This document shows positions 15,087 through 24,643 of a stretch of DNA of 57,593 nucleotides, one piece after another. A model generated the notes under the pieces. It saw only the letters and a list, made by a program, of their open reading frames with translations. It had not been told where the DNA came from and did no database searches. The number at the start of each line of letters is the position of its first letter. Positions within the stretch are counted from its first letter, which is position 1. The DNA is from Prochloron sp. SulCav_FS08_3_32_3330. Its GTDB lineage: Bacteria > Cyanobacteriota > Cyanobacteriia > Cyanobacteriales > DYNF01. The stretch spans positions 1 through 57,593 of the forward strand of contig DYNF01000017.1 of NCBI GenBank assembly GCA_020721205.1. Direction: 5' to 3'. Both the position numbers and the translations under genes were made by a program.

Positions 15087-16772
15087 TTAAAATAAATTCA
15101 AATCTGTTACCGCACCTAAACTAGAAGATGAAACTAACTTCGCATATTTCCCTAAAACTCCCCTCGTATAACGAGGTGCGGGAGGTTGCCAACTTTGACG
15201 ACGTTTTGCTAATTCATCCTCAGAAACATTAATCTGTAATAACTTTTCATGAGCATCAATCGTAATACTATCACCCTCTTGTACTAAAGCGATATTACCC
15301 CCCACATAAGCCTCCGGTGCAACGTGACCCACAACTAAGCCATAACTACCACCAGAAAAACGTCCATCGGTAATTAAACCCACTTTATCACCTAAACCCG
15401 CTCCAATAATAGCAGAAGTAGGAGCTAACATTTCGCGCATTCCGGGACCACCTTTGGGTCCTTCATAGCGTACAATAACCACATCTCCAGCTTTAATTTT
15501 TCCGGCTAAAATAGCCTCTAAACAGTCTTCTTCCGATTCAAAAACCCTTGCCGGACCTGTAATTTTGGGATTTTTCACCCCGCTAATTTTCGCAACGGAT
15601 CCCTCTTGTGCTAAATTACCTTTTAAGATCGCTAAATGACCCTCTTTATATAAAGGATTATCCCATTGATGGATCACATCTTGATCCGTAGGCGGTTGAT
15701 CGGGTACATCTTTTAAAATTTCCGCAATAGTTTCACCGGAAATAGTTAAAGCATCACCGTGTAATAAGCCATTAACGAGTAACATTTTCATAACTTGGGG
15801 AATACCACCTGCATTATGTAAATTCGTGGTAACATATTTACCCGATGGTTTTAAATCACATATTACAGGCACTCTTTGACGGATGGTTTCAAAATCATCA
15901 ATCGTTAAAGATACACCCATTGTATTTGCGATCGCCAGTAAATGTAAAACCGCATTAGTAGAGCCTCCGATCGCCATAATTACAGAAATCGCATTTTCAA
16001 AAGCTTTACGAGTTAAAATATCCCTTGGTAAAATTTGCTTTTTAATTGCATCCACTAAAACCTTAGCAGATTGAGCCGTACTTTCCGCTTTTTCAGCGTC
16101 TTCTGCCGCCATCGTAGAAGAATAGGGTAAACTCATGCCCATCGTTTCGATCGCACTGGACATAGTATTAGCAGTAAACATACCCCCACAGGATCCCGCG
16201 CCCGGACAAGCTTTTTTCTCGATCGCTAGTAACTCTGTTTCATCAATTTTTCCCGCACTATATTCTCCTACCGCCTCAAAAGCACTAACGATCGTTAAAT
16301 CTTTCCCCTTATGATGACCGGGTTTAATTGTACCACCATAGACAAAAATTCCGGGAATATTCATCCTTGCGATCGCAATCATCGCCCCGGGCATATTTTT
16401 ATCACAGCCCCCGATCGCTAACACCCCATCCATACTTTGACCATTACAAGCCGTTTCAATCGAATCAGCGATCACATCCCGGGAAACGAGGGAATATTTC
16501 ATACCTTCCGTCCCCATCGAGATACCATCACTAATCGTAATTGTACCAAACATTTGGGGCATACCACCCGCCTCTAAAATAGCACTTTCCGCCCGTTTAG
16601 CGAGGTCATTAATGCCCATATTACAAGGGGTAATGGTACTATAACCATTAGCAAGACCCACGATCGGCTTAACAAAATCATTATCCCCAAAACCAACAGC
16701 GCGTAACATAGCACGATTAGGAGAGCGTTGAGCGCCTTGAGTAACAATTTTACTTCTAAGATTATCTGACAT
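15087..16772 (-). CDS. ilvD: Dihydroxy-acid dehydratase
   Basis: 561 aa, full length. It converts 2,3-dihydroxy-isovalerate and -methylvalerate to the 2-oxoacids in valine, isoleucine and leucine synthesis. The three cluster cysteines are visible: Cys50 (TITPCNMG), Cys123 (GGCDKNMPG) and Cys195 ([16 protein letters not shown]), with the layout of [2Fe-2S] IlvD enzymes. The C-terminal part has [13 protein letters not shown] and [10 protein letters not shown]. Codon use is richer in G+C (many GATCG/CGATC) than in the accessory genes upstream. It marks the return to core genome after the defence-like region. Confidence 0.97.
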   Translation of the reverse strand: MSDNLRSKIVTQGAQRSPNRAMLRAVGFGDNDFVKPIVGLANGYSTITPCNMGINDLAKRAESAILEAGGMPQMFGTITISDGISMGTEGMKYSLVSRDVIADSIETACNGQSMDGVLAIGGCDKNMPGAMIAIARMNIPGIFVYGGTIKPGHHKGKDLTIVSAFEAVGEYSAGKIDETELLAIEKKACPGAGSCGGMFTANTMSSAIETMGMSLPYSSTMAAEDAEKAESTAQSAKVLVDAIKKQILPRDILTRKAFENAISVIMAIGGSTNAVLHLLAIANTMGVSLTIDDFETIRQRVPVICDLKPSGKYVTTNLHNAGGIPQVMKMLLVNGLLHGDALTISGETIAEILKDVPDQPPTDQDVIHQWDNPLYKEGHLAILKGNLAQEGSVAKISGVKNPKITGPARVFESEEDCLEAILAGKIKAGDVVIVRYEGPKGGPGMREMLAPTSAIIGAGLGDKVGLITDGRFSGGSYGLVVGHVAPEAYVGGNIALVQEGDSITIDAHEKLLQINVSEDELAKRRQSWQPPAPRYTRGVLGKYAKLVSSSSLGAVTDLNLF

Positions 16773-16932
16773 AATTTTTTTTACTTAACTTCATCATCTA
16801 TTATCTTATTTTTTGGAATTTTTGGCTAACATAAACAAAAAATGCTAATAATTAAGGTTAAATATCTGATACTTAATCCCATGCGTCGTCTTTTTCTCCT
16901 TTAAGGTTTAGATGATTATTAATATTTTCGTT

Positions 16933-17230
16933 GTAGGGGCATGACATCATTAAATTTTGTCTATGATCATTAAGTTATAAAAAGTCATGCCCAACCTCAC
17001 CAATAACCTTTAAATAAATAATTAAAGTTGAGATATTTTCAGGTTAATTGTTAATATTATAATTGGGTGGCTATGACATTTTTAAGGTTAAGGGTTATGA
17101 TCATAGATCATAATTGTGTGGGCATGACATTTTTAAGGTTAAGGGTTATGATCATAGATCATAATTGTGTGGGCATGACATTTTTAAGGTTAAGGGTTAT
17201 GATCATAAATTAAGGATGTCATGCCCCTAC
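16933..17230. mobile_element. MITE-like block bounded by 16-bp inverted repeats
   Basis: GTAGGGGCATGACATC at 16933-16948 has its exact reverse complement at 17215-17230. The 266 bases between contain further copies of the GGGCATGAC core in both directions (for example GTCATGCCC near 16984) and a 51-bp tandem array. There is no open reading frame of note. This fills most of the gene-free stretch 16773-17253; the first 160 bases (promoter side of ilvD) show nothing else I can name. The right end overlaps the ATG at 17221, which is therefore not the start of the DUF29 gene. Confidence 0.55.
17067..17209. repeat. 51-bp tandem repeat, about 2.8 copies
   Basis: Units begin at 17067, 17118 and 17169 with GTGG(G/C)(C/T)ATGACATTTTTAAGG, exactly 51 bases apart; the last unit is cut at about 17209. 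Each unit contains an inverted pair TATGATCATA/GATCATAA, able to form a small hairpin. There are no unique spacers, so it is not CRISPR. Confidence 0.85.
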
Positions 17231-17253
17231 AGGATGTTTATTTAAGAGGAATT

Positions 17254-17697
17254 ATGACAGTATTAACAAATCTAAAACAACTCTACGAAATTGATGATTC
17301 ATTATGGTTAGAAGAAACCATAGAATTATTAAAAAATAAACAATTTAATTTATTAGATTTAGAAAATTTAATTGAGGAGTTAGAATCATTGGGAAGACAC
17401 GACAAAAATGCTGTAGAAAGTCTTTTAGAGCAAGTTATTAGACATTTATTATTATGTCAATATTGGACAAAAGAAGCTCAAAATCTCAATCATTGGAAAG
17501 CAGAAATTAGAGGTTTTCGTAGTCAACTAGAAAGACTTTTAACCACTAATTTAAGAAATCATTTAGCTTCTCGACTACCGAAAATTTATCATTATGCTTT
17601 AGGATATGTGCAAGATAAAACAGGTTTTACTGTTAATTTTCCCCAACAATGTCCTTATACTTTAGAACAATTATTAGATGAAAATTGGCTACCTTAA
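17254..17697 (+). CDS. DUF29 family protein
   Basis: 147 aa from the ATG at 17254, which has a ribosome site (AAGAGG) 5 bases upstream. An in-frame ATG at 17221 is inside the repeat block and is rejected. The features LYEIDDSLWLEETIELL, LDLENLIEELESLGRHDKNAV, LLQHLL-like RHLLLCQYW and a C-terminal WLP are those of DUF29, a helical family found in many copies in cyanobacteria. Function is unknown. The monocistronic gene directly abuts a mobile-looking repeat, which may supply its promoter. Confidence 0.85.
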   Translation: MTVLTNLKQLYEIDDSLWLEETIELLKNKQFNLLDLENLIEELESLGRHDKNAVESLLEQVIRHLLLCQYWTKEAQNLNHWKAEIRGFRSQLERLLTTNLRNHLASRLPKIYHYALGYVQDKTGFTVNFPQQCPYTLEQLLDENWLP

Positions 17698-17755
17698 TTC
17701 AGTTATTAGTTATCGGTTATTTTAGATTAATCTTAATTAAGGTTATGATCCAAAT

Positions 17756-17989
17756 TTACCACTCATTAAGATCAACCCTTCCACAATCTTCTAAAATAGC
17801 TTGACTAATTAACTGTAAATCATCATAAGGAATGAAATCCGCAAATTTGATTAAATCTTTACCTTTAATTCCTTTGATCTCAAAATTTGATTTATTTAAT
17901 CTATTTAAAAGCATCTGAGCAATATCATTTTGTTCAGATTCAGGTAATTTTTTAATTTGAGTAATCGCTTCTTGTAGTAATGTGGTCAT
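17756..17989 (-). CDS. Small antitoxin-like protein without partner
   Basis: 77 aa from the ATG at 17989. The start MTTLLQEAITQIKKLPESEQNDIAQMLLNRL is typical of small cyanobacterial proteins annotated as addiction-module components, with a helical N-terminus and a short acidic C-terminus. An upstream in-frame ATG at 18082 would add 31 residues unlike the family, so I prefer the shorter form. No toxin gene lies beside it, so it is an orphan or has another function. Confidence 0.6.
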   Translation of the reverse strand: MTTLLQEAITQIKKLPESEQNDIAQMLLNRLNKSNFEIKGIKGKDLIKFADFIPYDDLQLISQAILEDCGRVDLNEW

Positions 17990-18136
17990 TTTTGAAATCG
18001 TATACTTAGATACTTTTTCCCACAAGATGTCGGGAGAGCCGATAAATCGCCTGAGATATTGCATCAGTTTAAAAAATATCATAAAATCTATTTAATTAAA
18101 GTTTAATTAACAATTTATTTTTATTTATATTCAAAA

Positions 18137-18472
18137 ATGATCCATCTTAGTGAAATCGCTCTGAAAGAAATTAAACGTCTCCAAATCAGTAGAAATAAGG
18201 AAAATTCCTCTTTTCGTATTTCGATCAAACCGGGAGGATGTGCTGATTTATTTTATATTTTAGATTTTGATTCTAAGATCCAAAATACAGATCATCAATT
18301 TCAAAATCAAGGTTTATCCATCTTAGTGGATCCTCACAGTTATGCTTATATTCAAGAATTGAAGTTAGATTTTTCAGAAGATTTAATGGGAGGGGGGTTT
18401 CGTTTTCATAATCCTAACGCCCTTAAAACCTGTAGTTGTGGTCAATCTTTTACAGTCAACAGTAATCAGTGA
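18137..18472 (+). CDS. iscA: A-type iron-sulfur carrier (IscA/SufA family)
   Basis: 111 aa. The three cluster-binding cysteines of A-type carriers are seen: one in PGGCADL (near 33) and two in the C-terminal CSCGQSF (near 97-99). DPHSYAYIQELKLDFSEDLMGGGFRFHNPNA matches the conserved DxxSxxxLxGxxIDYxxxLxGxGFxFxNPNA region. It probably moves Fe-S clusters to apo-proteins. It stands upstream of rpsL in the same direction with a separate promoter between. IscA and SufA cannot be told apart here, so the symbol is approximate. Confidence 0.9.
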   Translation: MIHLSEIALKEIKRLQISRNKENSSFRISIKPGGCADLFYILDFDSKIQNTDHQFQNQGLSILVDPHSYAYIQELKLDFSEDLMGGGFRFHNPNALKTCSCGQSFTVNSNQ

Positions 18473-18523
18473 ACAGTAATCAGTAAAAATTTTTGAATTT
18501 TGAATTTTGAATTTTTAATTATC

Positions 18524-18553
18524 TTGACTTTATTGCCTTAATATTGGTACAAT
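18524..18553 (+). promoter_or_regulatory. Sigma70-type promoter for the rpsL operon
   Basis: TTGACT at 18524-18529, an 18-base spacer, then TACAAT at 18548-18553. The predicted start lies about 60 bases before the rpsL ATG. Confidence 0.6.
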
Positions 18554-18620
18554 GGTAATTTGTCAACTTATATTCAATTCTAGTCAAAACATTGATTAAT
18601 CTTTAATACAAATACAACTC

Positions 18621-18998
18621 ATGCCCACAATTCAACAACTGATCCGTTCTGAAAGATCTCAAATCAAGAAGAAAACTAAATCCCCCGCCCTGAAACAATG
18701 TCCTCAGCGTCGTGGTGTGTGTACAAGGGTTTATACCACAACCCCGAAAAAACCTAACTCCGCTCTGAGAAAAGTAGCAAGGGTTCGTTTAACCTCTGGA
18801 TTTGAAGTAACAGCATATATCCCCGGTATCGGTCATAACTTACAAGAACACTCTGTGGTTTTAATTCGTGGTGGAAGGGTGAAAGACCTCCCCGGAGTCA
18901 GATATCATATAATTAGAGGAACTCTTGATGCAACAGGCGTTAAAGATCGTCGTCAAGGTCGTTCTAAATACGGCACAAAACGCCCTAAAAAAGCTTAA
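18621..18998 (+). CDS. rpsL: 30S ribosomal protein S12
   Basis: 125 aa, complete. It has the universal [20 protein letters not shown] and the [18 protein letters not shown] region near the decoding centre, where streptomycin-resistance changes occur; Lys residues of KPNSALRK and of VKDLPG are wild type. It is first in the cluster rpsL-rpsG-fusA-tufA-rpsJ, the usual cyanobacterial order. Confidence 0.98.
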   Translation: MPTIQQLIRSERSQIKKKTKSPALKQCPQRRGVCTRVYTTTPKKPNSALRKVARVRLTSGFEVTAYIPGIGHNLQEHSVVLIRGGRVKDLPGVRYHIIRGTLDATGVKDRRQGRSKYGTKRPKKA

Positions 18999-19099
18999 AA
19001 TAAGCTGATTGCTCAAAGTATTGATTAAGTCTTGTTACTTAATCCTAGATTGTAGTTAATTTTAAATTCAAAAATTTTAAATCCAAAAGGAGAAACTTA

Positions 19100-19570
19100 A
19101 TGTCTCGTCGCAAAAATATCAAAAAGCGTGAAGTTCCACCCGATCCAGTCTATAATAGCCGTCTAATTAACATGACGATTCGTCGAGTGATGAAAGATGG
19201 TAAAAAATCCGTTGCTTCAGGGATTGTCTATGATGCGTTAGAAATTATTAAAGAACGTACTAATAGCGATGCTCTGGAAACTTTTGAGAAGGCGATTAAA
19301 AATTTAACTCCTTTAGTGGAAGTTAAAGCCCGTCGGGTGGGTGGTGCTACTTATCAAGTACCGATGGAAGTACGCTCAGGCAGAGGTACAACTCTCGCTT
19401 TACGTTGGTTGATTAGATTCTCTCGCTCCAGAGGGGGTAAAACAATGGCTAGTAAGTTAGCTAATGAAATCATGGACGCTTCTAATGAAACAGGGGGAGC
19501 GATTAAGAAACGGGAAGAAACTCACCGGATGGCGGAAGCGAACAAAGCCTTTGCTCACTACCGTTATTAA
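19100..19570 (+). CDS. rpsG: 30S ribosomal protein S7
   Basis: 156 aa, usual length. It begins [20 protein letters not shown], has [15 protein letters not shown] in the middle and ends with the [13 protein letters not shown] tail. S7 starts assembly of the 30S head and touches the E-site tRNA. A clear ribosome site (AAGGAGA) precedes the ATG. It is separated from fusA by two repeat elements rather than the usual short gap. Confidence 0.98.
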   Translation: MSRRKNIKKREVPPDPVYNSRLINMTIRRVMKDGKKSVASGIVYDALEIIKERTNSDALETFEKAIKNLTPLVEVKARRVGGATYQVPMEVRSGRGTTLALRWLIRFSRSRGGKTMASKLANEIMDASNETGGAIKKREETHRMAEANKAFAHYRY

Positions 19571-19595
19571 ACCTTTTGCAAAAGTTAAATAATTT

Positions 19596-19750
19596 TTGTT
19601 CGTTGTTGGGCTTCAGCCCTAAAAAATTGATCTAAGATAGTGCTAAAGCACAACAACAAACCTATTAAAAAAGTACAAAAATTCTAGTTTGTAGTTGGGC
19701 TTCAGCCCTTAAAAATAAATCTAATCGTGCTAAAGCACAACAACAAACCT
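19596..19750. repeat. Two tandem copies of a TTTGTTGTTG...CAACAACAAAC repeat element
   Basis: Each copy (about 19596-19666 and 19687-19750) starts TTGT(T)(C)GTTGTTGGGCTTCAGCCC, carries an internal hairpin GGGCTTCAGCCC and ends GTGCTAAAGCACAACAACAAACCT with a second hairpin GTGCTAAAGCAC. The outer ends are imperfect inverted repeats. A third, diverged copy lies at 46258-46325. They sit between rpsG and fusA, inside what is normally one operon. Confidence 0.8.
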
Positions 19751-19787
19751 AATTTTGAATTTTGAATTTTGAATTTGAGAGGTTATT

Positions 19788-21866
19788 TTGGCAAGGAGTA
19801 TTCCCCTAGAACAAGTCCGTAATATAGGGATTGCGGCTCATATAGATGCGGGGAAAACAACAACTACAGAACGAATTTTGTTCTATTCTGGTATTGTCCA
19901 TAAAATCGGCGAAGTCCATGAAGGCACAGCCGTGACAGACTGGATGGAACAAGAAAGAGAACGGGGGATTACGATTACAGCCGCCGCTATTAGCACAAGC
20001 TGGAAAGATCATCAAATCAATATTATTGATACCCCCGGTCACGTTGACTTCACCATCGAAGTGGAACGCTCTATGCGTGTCTTAGATGGTGTTGTTGCTG
20101 TTTTTTGTTCTGTGGGCGGTGTTCAACCTCAGTCGGAAACTGTCTGGAGACAAGCCGATCGCTATCAAGTACCTCGGATTGCTTTTGTCAATAAAATGGA
20201 TCGCACCGGGGCAAATTTCTTTAAAGTTTATGAGCAGATTAAAGAGCGTTTAAGAGCTAATCCTGTCGCTATTCAGATTCCTATAGGTAATGAATCTGAG
20301 TTTCAGGGAATGATAGATCTAGTCACGATGAGGGCGAAAATCTATCAGGATGATAATGGTCAAGTATTTGAGGATAGAGAGATTCCTGAGTCTCTGAAAG
20401 AATTGGCACAAACCTACCGTCATCAGATGATTGAAGCTGTAGCGGAAACCGATGAGGAGCTACTAGAGAAATTTATGATAGAGGAGGAATTTACGCAGGA
20501 GGAAATTAAACGAGGACTGCGTAAAGGTACAATCTCTGGCTCGATCATGCCTATGCTGTGCGGTTCTGCTTTTAAAAATAAAGGGGTACAACTGCTTTTA
20601 GATGCGGTGGTGGATTATTTGCCTTCTCCCCATGAGGTGTTAGCGATTAAGGGACATTTAGCAGATGGGACGGAGGCTTTCCGAGGTTCTGATGATGATG
20701 AGCCTTTTTCTGCTTTAGCTTTTAAAATTGCCTCTGATCCTTACGGTCGTTTAACTTTTATTCGGGTTTATTCGGGAGTTTTGTCTAAAGGGAGTTATAT
20801 TTATAACTCGACTAAGGATAAAAAAGAACGGGTTTCTCGTTTAATTATTATGAAAGCGAACGATCGCATTGAAGTGGATGAATTAAGAGCGGGGGATTTG
20901 GGGGCGATCATTGGTTTAAAATTCAGTACGACGGGGGATACTCTTTGTGATGAAAAATCACCCATTATCTTAGAATCCTTATTTGTGCCTGAGCCTGTGA
21001 TTTCTGTGGCGGTAGAGCCAAAAACAAAGCAGGATATGGATAAGCTTTCTAAGGCTCTGCAATCTTTATCTGATGAGGATCCCACTTTTCGGGTTAGTAT
21101 TAATCCTGAAACTAATCAAACGGTGATCGCCGGAATGGGAGAACTTCATCTTGAAATTATTGTAGATCGAATGCTACGAGAATTTAAAGTGGAAGCGAAT
21201 GTGGGTAATCCTCAAGTTTCTTATCGGGAGACGATTCGCAAGGCGACCAAAGCGGAAGGGAAATTTATTCGTCAAAGTGGCGGTAAAGGTCAATATGGTC
21301 ACGCTGTGGTAAAAGTAGAACCGGGTGAGCCTTTTAGTGGGGTACAGTTTGTTTCTAAAATTGTGGGGGGAACTATTCCTAAAGAATATATCGCTCCGGT
21401 AGAACAGGGAATCAAGGAAACTTGTGCTTCGGGTATATTGGCTGGATATCCGGTAATTGATTTAAAATTTACTTTGATTGATGGTTCTTTTCATGATGTG
21501 GATTCGTCGGAAATGGCTTTTAAAATTGCTGGATCTATGGCGGCAAGGGAAGCTGTGTTAAAGGCAAATCCTGTGTTATTAGAACCGATCATGAAGGTGG
21601 AAGTGGATGTACCGATGGATTATGTTGGCGAAGTGATCGGGGATCTGAATGCTCGTCGAGGTCATATTGAAGGTACGGATTCGGATAATCATTTGTCGAA
21701 AATTACGGCTAAAGTACCTTTAGGGAAAATGTTTGGCTATGCGACGGATATTCGCTCGAAAACCCAAGGCAGAGGTACTTTCTCGATGGAATTTTGCAAT
21801 TATCAGGAAATTCCCAAGGCGATCGCACAGGAAATGATTAGTAAAAGTAGGGGGGGATTTTATTGA
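19788..21866 (+). CDS. fusA: Elongation factor G
   Basis: 692 aa, full length. The start codon is TTG at 19788, preceded by GAGAGG, giving [35 protein letters not shown] with an intact P-loop. The G2 to G4 motifs ([19 protein letters not shown]) and domains II-V follow. It drives GTP-dependent translocation of the ribosome and, with RRF, recycling. The repeat elements upstream could uncouple its expression from rpsG. Confidence 0.98.
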   Translation: MARSIPLEQVRNIGIAAHIDAGKTTTTERILFYSGIVHKIGEVHEGTAVTDWMEQERERGITITAAAISTSWKDHQINIIDTPGHVDFTIEVERSMRVLDGVVAVFCSVGGVQPQSETVWRQADRYQVPRIAFVNKMDRTGANFFKVYEQIKERLRANPVAIQIPIGNESEFQGMIDLVTMRAKIYQDDNGQVFEDREIPESLKELAQTYRHQMIEAVAETDEELLEKFMIEEEFTQEEIKRGLRKGTISGSIMPMLCGSAFKNKGVQLLLDAVVDYLPSPHEVLAIKGHLADGTEAFRGSDDDEPFSALAFKIASDPYGRLTFIRVYSGVLSKGSYIYNSTKDKKERVSRLIIMKANDRIEVDELRAGDLGAIIGLKFSTTGDTLCDEKSPIILESLFVPEPVISVAVEPKTKQDMDKLSKALQSLSDEDPTFRVSINPETNQTVIAGMGELHLEIIVDRMLREFKVEANVGNPQVSYRETIRKATKAEGKFIRQSGGKGQYGHAVVKVEPGEPFSGVQFVSKIVGGTIPKEYIAPVEQGIKETCASGILAGYPVIDLKFTLIDGSFHDVDSSEMAFKIAGSMAAREAVLKANPVLLEPIMKVEVDVPMDYVGEVIGDLNARRGHIEGTDSDNHLSKITAKVPLGKMFGYATDIRSKTQGRGTFSMEFCNYQEIPKAIAQEMISKSRGGFY

Positions 21867-21870
21867 TCTC

Positions 21871-21913
21871 ACTAAAATTAAACTAAAATTAAACTAAAAT
21901 TAAACTAAAATTT
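21871..21913. repeat. 11-bp tandem repeat, four copies
   Basis: The unit ACTAAAATTAA is repeated four times, the last ending in T rather than AA, directly after fusA. The region is AT-only and could breathe easily or change length by slippage. It lies about 120 bases before the tufA promoter. Confidence 0.8.
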
Positions 21914-22035
21914 AGATTACTAATTTTTGCCCAAAAAAATTAATTAAAAAAATCTTTTTTTAGTACAGTTCTTGCTATAATCAGTAACGGCATATAATTT
22001 TAGATTGTCTTAAACAAAACAAATCATCAAATAGG

Positions 22036-22065
22036 TTGACAAAGTTGACTATTAATGTCTATAAC
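22036..22065 (+). promoter_or_regulatory. Sigma70-type promoter for tufA
   Basis: TTGACA at 22036-22041, an 18-base spacer, and TATAAC at 22060-22065, about 65 bases before the tufA ATG. A second possible -10 (TATAAT at 21976) lies further upstream. tufA thus has its own promoter in addition to read-through. Confidence 0.6.
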
Positions 22066-22130
22066 TACTAAGAGCTTAAGTGATGATTATAAAAACCTCT
22101 AAGTAAACTTAAAAAGGAAAAATTAAATTT

Positions 22131-23330
22131 ATGGCACGCGCAAAGTTTGAACGCAATAAACCTCACGTTAATATCGGTACGATTGGTCACGTTGACCATG
22201 GTAAAACGACTTTAACCGCCGCTATTACTATGACTTTAGCAGAAAAAGGTCAAGCTAAAGCTAAGGCTTATGCTGATATTGATGCCGCTCCTGAAGAAAG
22301 AGCGCGGGGTATTACCATCAATACTGCTCACGTTGAGTATGAAACTGATAATCGTCACTATGCTCACGTTGACTGTCCCGGACACGCTGACTATGTAAAA
22401 AACATGATCACTGGTGCGGCACAAATGGATGGTGGTATTCTTGTTGTGTCAGCGAATGATGGTCCTATGCCTCAAACTCGTGAACATATTCTGTTAGCAA
22501 GACAGGTAGGTGTACCTAGTCTTGTGGTCTTTATGAATAAATCTGACCTAGTAGACGACGATGAACTTTTAGAATTAGTGGAATTGGAAATTCGTGAACT
22601 TTTAACTGAATATGAGTTCGACGGTGACGAGATTCCCATTATCATTGGTTCGGCTACGAAAGCGATTGAAGGAGATCCAGTTCATAAACAGAAAATTATT
22701 GATTTAATGGAGGCAGTTGATAATCATATTCCTACTCCTGAGCGCGAAATTGATAAGCCTTTCTTAATGGCGGTGGAAGACGTTTTCTCGATTACTGGTC
22801 GGGGTACTGTGGCTACTGGACGGATTGAGCGGGGTAAAGTGAAAATCGGCGATTCCGTTGAGTTAGTGGGTATTAAAAATACTCGTAGTACCACTGTCAC
22901 TGGGGTAGAAATGTTCCAAAAAAGCCTTGAGGAAGGTTTAGCGGGTGATAATGTGGGTATGCTTCTTCGTGGTATTGATAAGGAAGGGATTGAGCGGGGT
23001 ATGGTTATTGCTAAACCCGGTTCTATTACTCCTCATACTCAGTTTGAAGGTGAAGTTTACGTTTTAACTAAGGAAGAAGGTGGTCGTCATACTCCTTTCT
23101 TCAAAAATTATCGTCCTCAGTTTTATGTGCGTACTACTGATGTAACCGGAACGATTACTGACTACACGGCTGATGATGGTAGTGCTGTAGAAATGGTTAT
23201 GCCCGGCGATCGGATTAAAATGAGTGTAGAATTAATTACTCCCATTGCGATCGAACAAGGTATGCGTTTTGCGATCCGTGAAGGTGGACGTACGATTGGT
23301 GCTGGAGTTGTTTCCAAAATCAATAAATAA
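22131..23330 (+). CDS. tufA: Elongation factor Tu
   Basis: 399 aa. It begins [21 protein letters not shown], with the G1 P-loop GHVDHGKTT, switch region [20 protein letters not shown] and NKSD motifs. It carries aminoacyl-tRNA to the ribosome. The ribosome site AAAGGA precedes the ATG. The N-terminal segment FERNKPHV is repeated in a tiny frame at 24181, described separately. Confidence 0.98.
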   Translation: MARAKFERNKPHVNIGTIGHVDHGKTTLTAAITMTLAEKGQAKAKAYADIDAAPEERARGITINTAHVEYETDNRHYAHVDCPGHADYVKNMITGAAQMDGGILVVSANDGPMPQTREHILLARQVGVPSLVVFMNKSDLVDDDELLELVELEIRELLTEYEFDGDEIPIIIGSATKAIEGDPVHKQKIIDLMEAVDNHIPTPEREIDKPFLMAVEDVFSITGRGTVATGRIERGKVKIGDSVELVGIKNTRSTTVTGVEMFQKSLEEGLAGDNVGMLLRGIDKEGIERGMVIAKPGSITPHTQFEGEVYVLTKEEGGRHTPFFKNYRPQFYVRTTDVTGTITDYTADDGSAVEMVMPGDRIKMSVELITPIAIEQGMRFAIREGGRTIGAGVVSKINK

Positions 23331-23364
23331 ATGGTCTGATCTAAGTCTGATCTAAGTCTGATTT

Positions 23365-23399
23365 GGGCATGATTTGTTCATGCCCCTCAATTTTTTTTT
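23365..23399 (+). terminator. Hairpin with T-run between tufA and rpsJ
   Basis: GGGCATGA, loop TTTGT, TCATGCCC, then CTCAA and nine T. The stem uses the same GGGCATGA core as the repeat block near 17 kb. It may partly end tufA transcripts; rpsJ starts 35 bases beyond the T-run. Confidence 0.6.
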
Positions 23400-23433
23400 A
23401 ATTGAACCTTGAAAATTAAACAATACTGTAATT

Positions 23434-23754
23434 ATGGCTACTCTCCAACAACAACAAAAAATTAGGATTCGTCTGAAAGCTTTTGATCGTCGTTTACTCG
23501 ATACATCTTGCGAAAAAATTGTAGATACTGCTAATAGAACTAATGCTACGGCGATCGGTCCTATTCCTTTACCCACAAAACGGAAAATTTATTGTGTGTT
23601 AAGGTCTCCCCACGTTGATAAGGATTCCCGAGAGCATTTTGAAACTCGTACTCATCGCCGTATTATTGATATTTATCAACCTTCTTCTAAGACGATTGAT
23701 GCTTTAATGAAATTAGATCTACCTGCGGGGGTAGATATTGAAGTTAAGCTTTAA
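23434..23754 (+). CDS. rpsJ: 30S ribosomal protein S10
   Basis: 106 aa, complete. [37 protein letters not shown] and [20 protein letters not shown] are the standard S10 landmarks. It belongs to the 30S head and, as NusE, to antitermination complexes. It is last in the str-type cluster, as usual in cyanobacteria, and is followed by a strong terminator. Confidence 0.98.
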   Translation: MATLQQQQKIRIRLKAFDRRLLDTSCEKIVDTANRTNATAIGPIPLPTKRKIYCVLRSPHVDKDSREHFETRTHRRIIDIYQPSSKTIDALMKLDLPAGVDIEVKL

Positions 23755-23776
23755 TATTTAAAGTTAGGATTAGATG

Positions 23777-23811
23777 AAACTTCCGAGATTTAAGCAATTT
23801 CGGAAGTTTTT
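23777..23811 (+). terminator. Terminator of the rpsL-rpsJ cluster
   Basis: AAACTTCCGA ... TCGGAAGTTTTT forms a 9-10 bp stem with a T-run. The same AACTTCCGA/TCGGAAGTT stem follows petN at 42847, so this hairpin sequence is reused as a terminator. Confidence 0.8.
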
Positions 23812-23851
23812 AATTTATAATTGAATAGTTAATTATAAATTAAAAAATAAG

Positions 23852-24142
23852 ATGAGTGAATTAGAACAAAATAAAAAAATTAATCAACTTAAAAGACAAA
23901 TGATTAGTGCTTTTGAGCGTATTAAAACTTTAGAAATTGATGTAGAACCAGACGGAAGAATTAGTCAAGCATTTTCTGTTTTATCAGACCATATAGATGA
24001 GCAGTTTGTTCAAGTTAATCATCGTTTTAATAATCTTGAATCTCGCTTAGATCGTTTGGAACATCAAATGTCTCAAATGAACGGAAAAATGGAAATTATG
24101 CTTCAATATATCACGGGAATTGATGATCTTCCTGAAGAATAA
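23852..24142 (+). CDS. Small coiled-coil protein, unknown function
   Basis: 96 aa. No family recognised. Residues 40-90 show a heptad pattern (HIDEQFVQVNHRFNNLESRLDRLEHQMSQMNGKMEIML) expected to form a coiled coil; the start is charged and the end acidic. It is cytosolic by appearance. It lies between the rpsJ terminator and a CopG-like antitoxin gene. Confidence 0.6.
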   Translation: MSELEQNKKINQLKRQMISAFERIKTLEIDVEPDGRISQAFSVLSDHIDEQFVQVNHRFNNLESRLDRLEHQMSQMNGKMEIMLQYITGIDDLPEE

Positions 24143-24180
24143 TTTAATTAAAATTTTTATAAATCAAATCAAATTTATAT

Positions 24181-24228
24181 ATGACAAGTACAAATTTTGA
24201 ACGAAATAAACCCCATGTTATTAAATGA
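24181..24228 (+). CDS. 15-codon ORF matching the EF-Tu N-terminus
   Basis: ATG at 24181 encodes [15 protein letters not shown] and then stops (TGA, 24226-24228). Residues 6-13, FERNKPHV, equal residues 6-13 of the tufA product in this window. The eight codons differ from tufA at three bases, all synonymous third positions (CGC/CGA, CCT/CCC, CAC/CAT). It overlaps the start of the next gene in another frame. It may be a leader peptide, a decayed tuf copy, or chance; there is no clear ribosome site. Whether it is translated is unknown. Confidence 0.35.
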   Translation: MTSTNFERNKPHVIK

Positions 24229-24508
24229 AGAATTGACTTTAAAATTAAATCCTCGCCCTCAAGAGAGATTTTCTCTTAACATTCCCACTGATACATTAGT
24301 TTCTTTGAAAAAAGTAGCTAATCGTAAAGATATGTCTGTGGAAGCTTTACTTAAATTTTATATTGGACAAGGTTTAAGACAGGATTTAACAAAATTATTT
24401 TCTGATCGAGTTTTAGAAGTTACTGCACAAGTTTTATCTCAACATATTCAATCAGAAGAAGAAATTTCTCTTATTTTAGCTGAAATTCTTTCTGAAAGTA
24501 ATCTTTAA
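24215..24508 (+). CDS. Ribbon-helix-helix-like antitoxin family protein
   Basis: 97 aa from the ATG at 24215; a TTG at 24197 in frame would add six residues. The core RFSLNIPTDTLVSLKKVANRKDMSVEALLKFYIGQGLRQDLTKLF is a cyanobacterial family resembling CopG-type antitoxins, with a beta strand and two helices, followed by an HIQSEEEISLILAEI tail. No toxin gene lies next to it. It may be a DNA-binding autoregulator; confidence in the family is fair, in the function low. Confidence 0.7.
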   Translation: MLLNEELTLKLNPRPQERFSLNIPTDTLVSLKKVANRKDMSVEALLKFYIGQGLRQDLTKLFSDRVLEVTAQVLSQHIQSEEEISLILAEILSESNL

Positions 24509-24643
24509 TATTTGATAAATTAATTTAATGATCAAACATTTTTAGATGTTTGTTGTTACATTTTGCCTGAAGGTTTTAATAATGCTAACCCCCTACAATT
24601 TTGATATAATAATCAAAAGATATATTTTCAATTTTTAAAGATT

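Noticed and set aside
17067..17209. Possible CRISPR array
   Set aside because: The units are contiguous 51-bp tandem copies with no unique spacers and no cas genes nearby.
17221..17253. Upstream ATG for the DUF29 gene
   Set aside because: It lies in the inverted-repeat end of the MITE-like block, and the ATG at 17254 has a ribosome site and the family start.
19806..20042. Minus-strand frames opposite fusA, ilvD, tufA and thrS
   Set aside because: They lie antisense to highly conserved genes, have unnatural composition and no ribosome sites.
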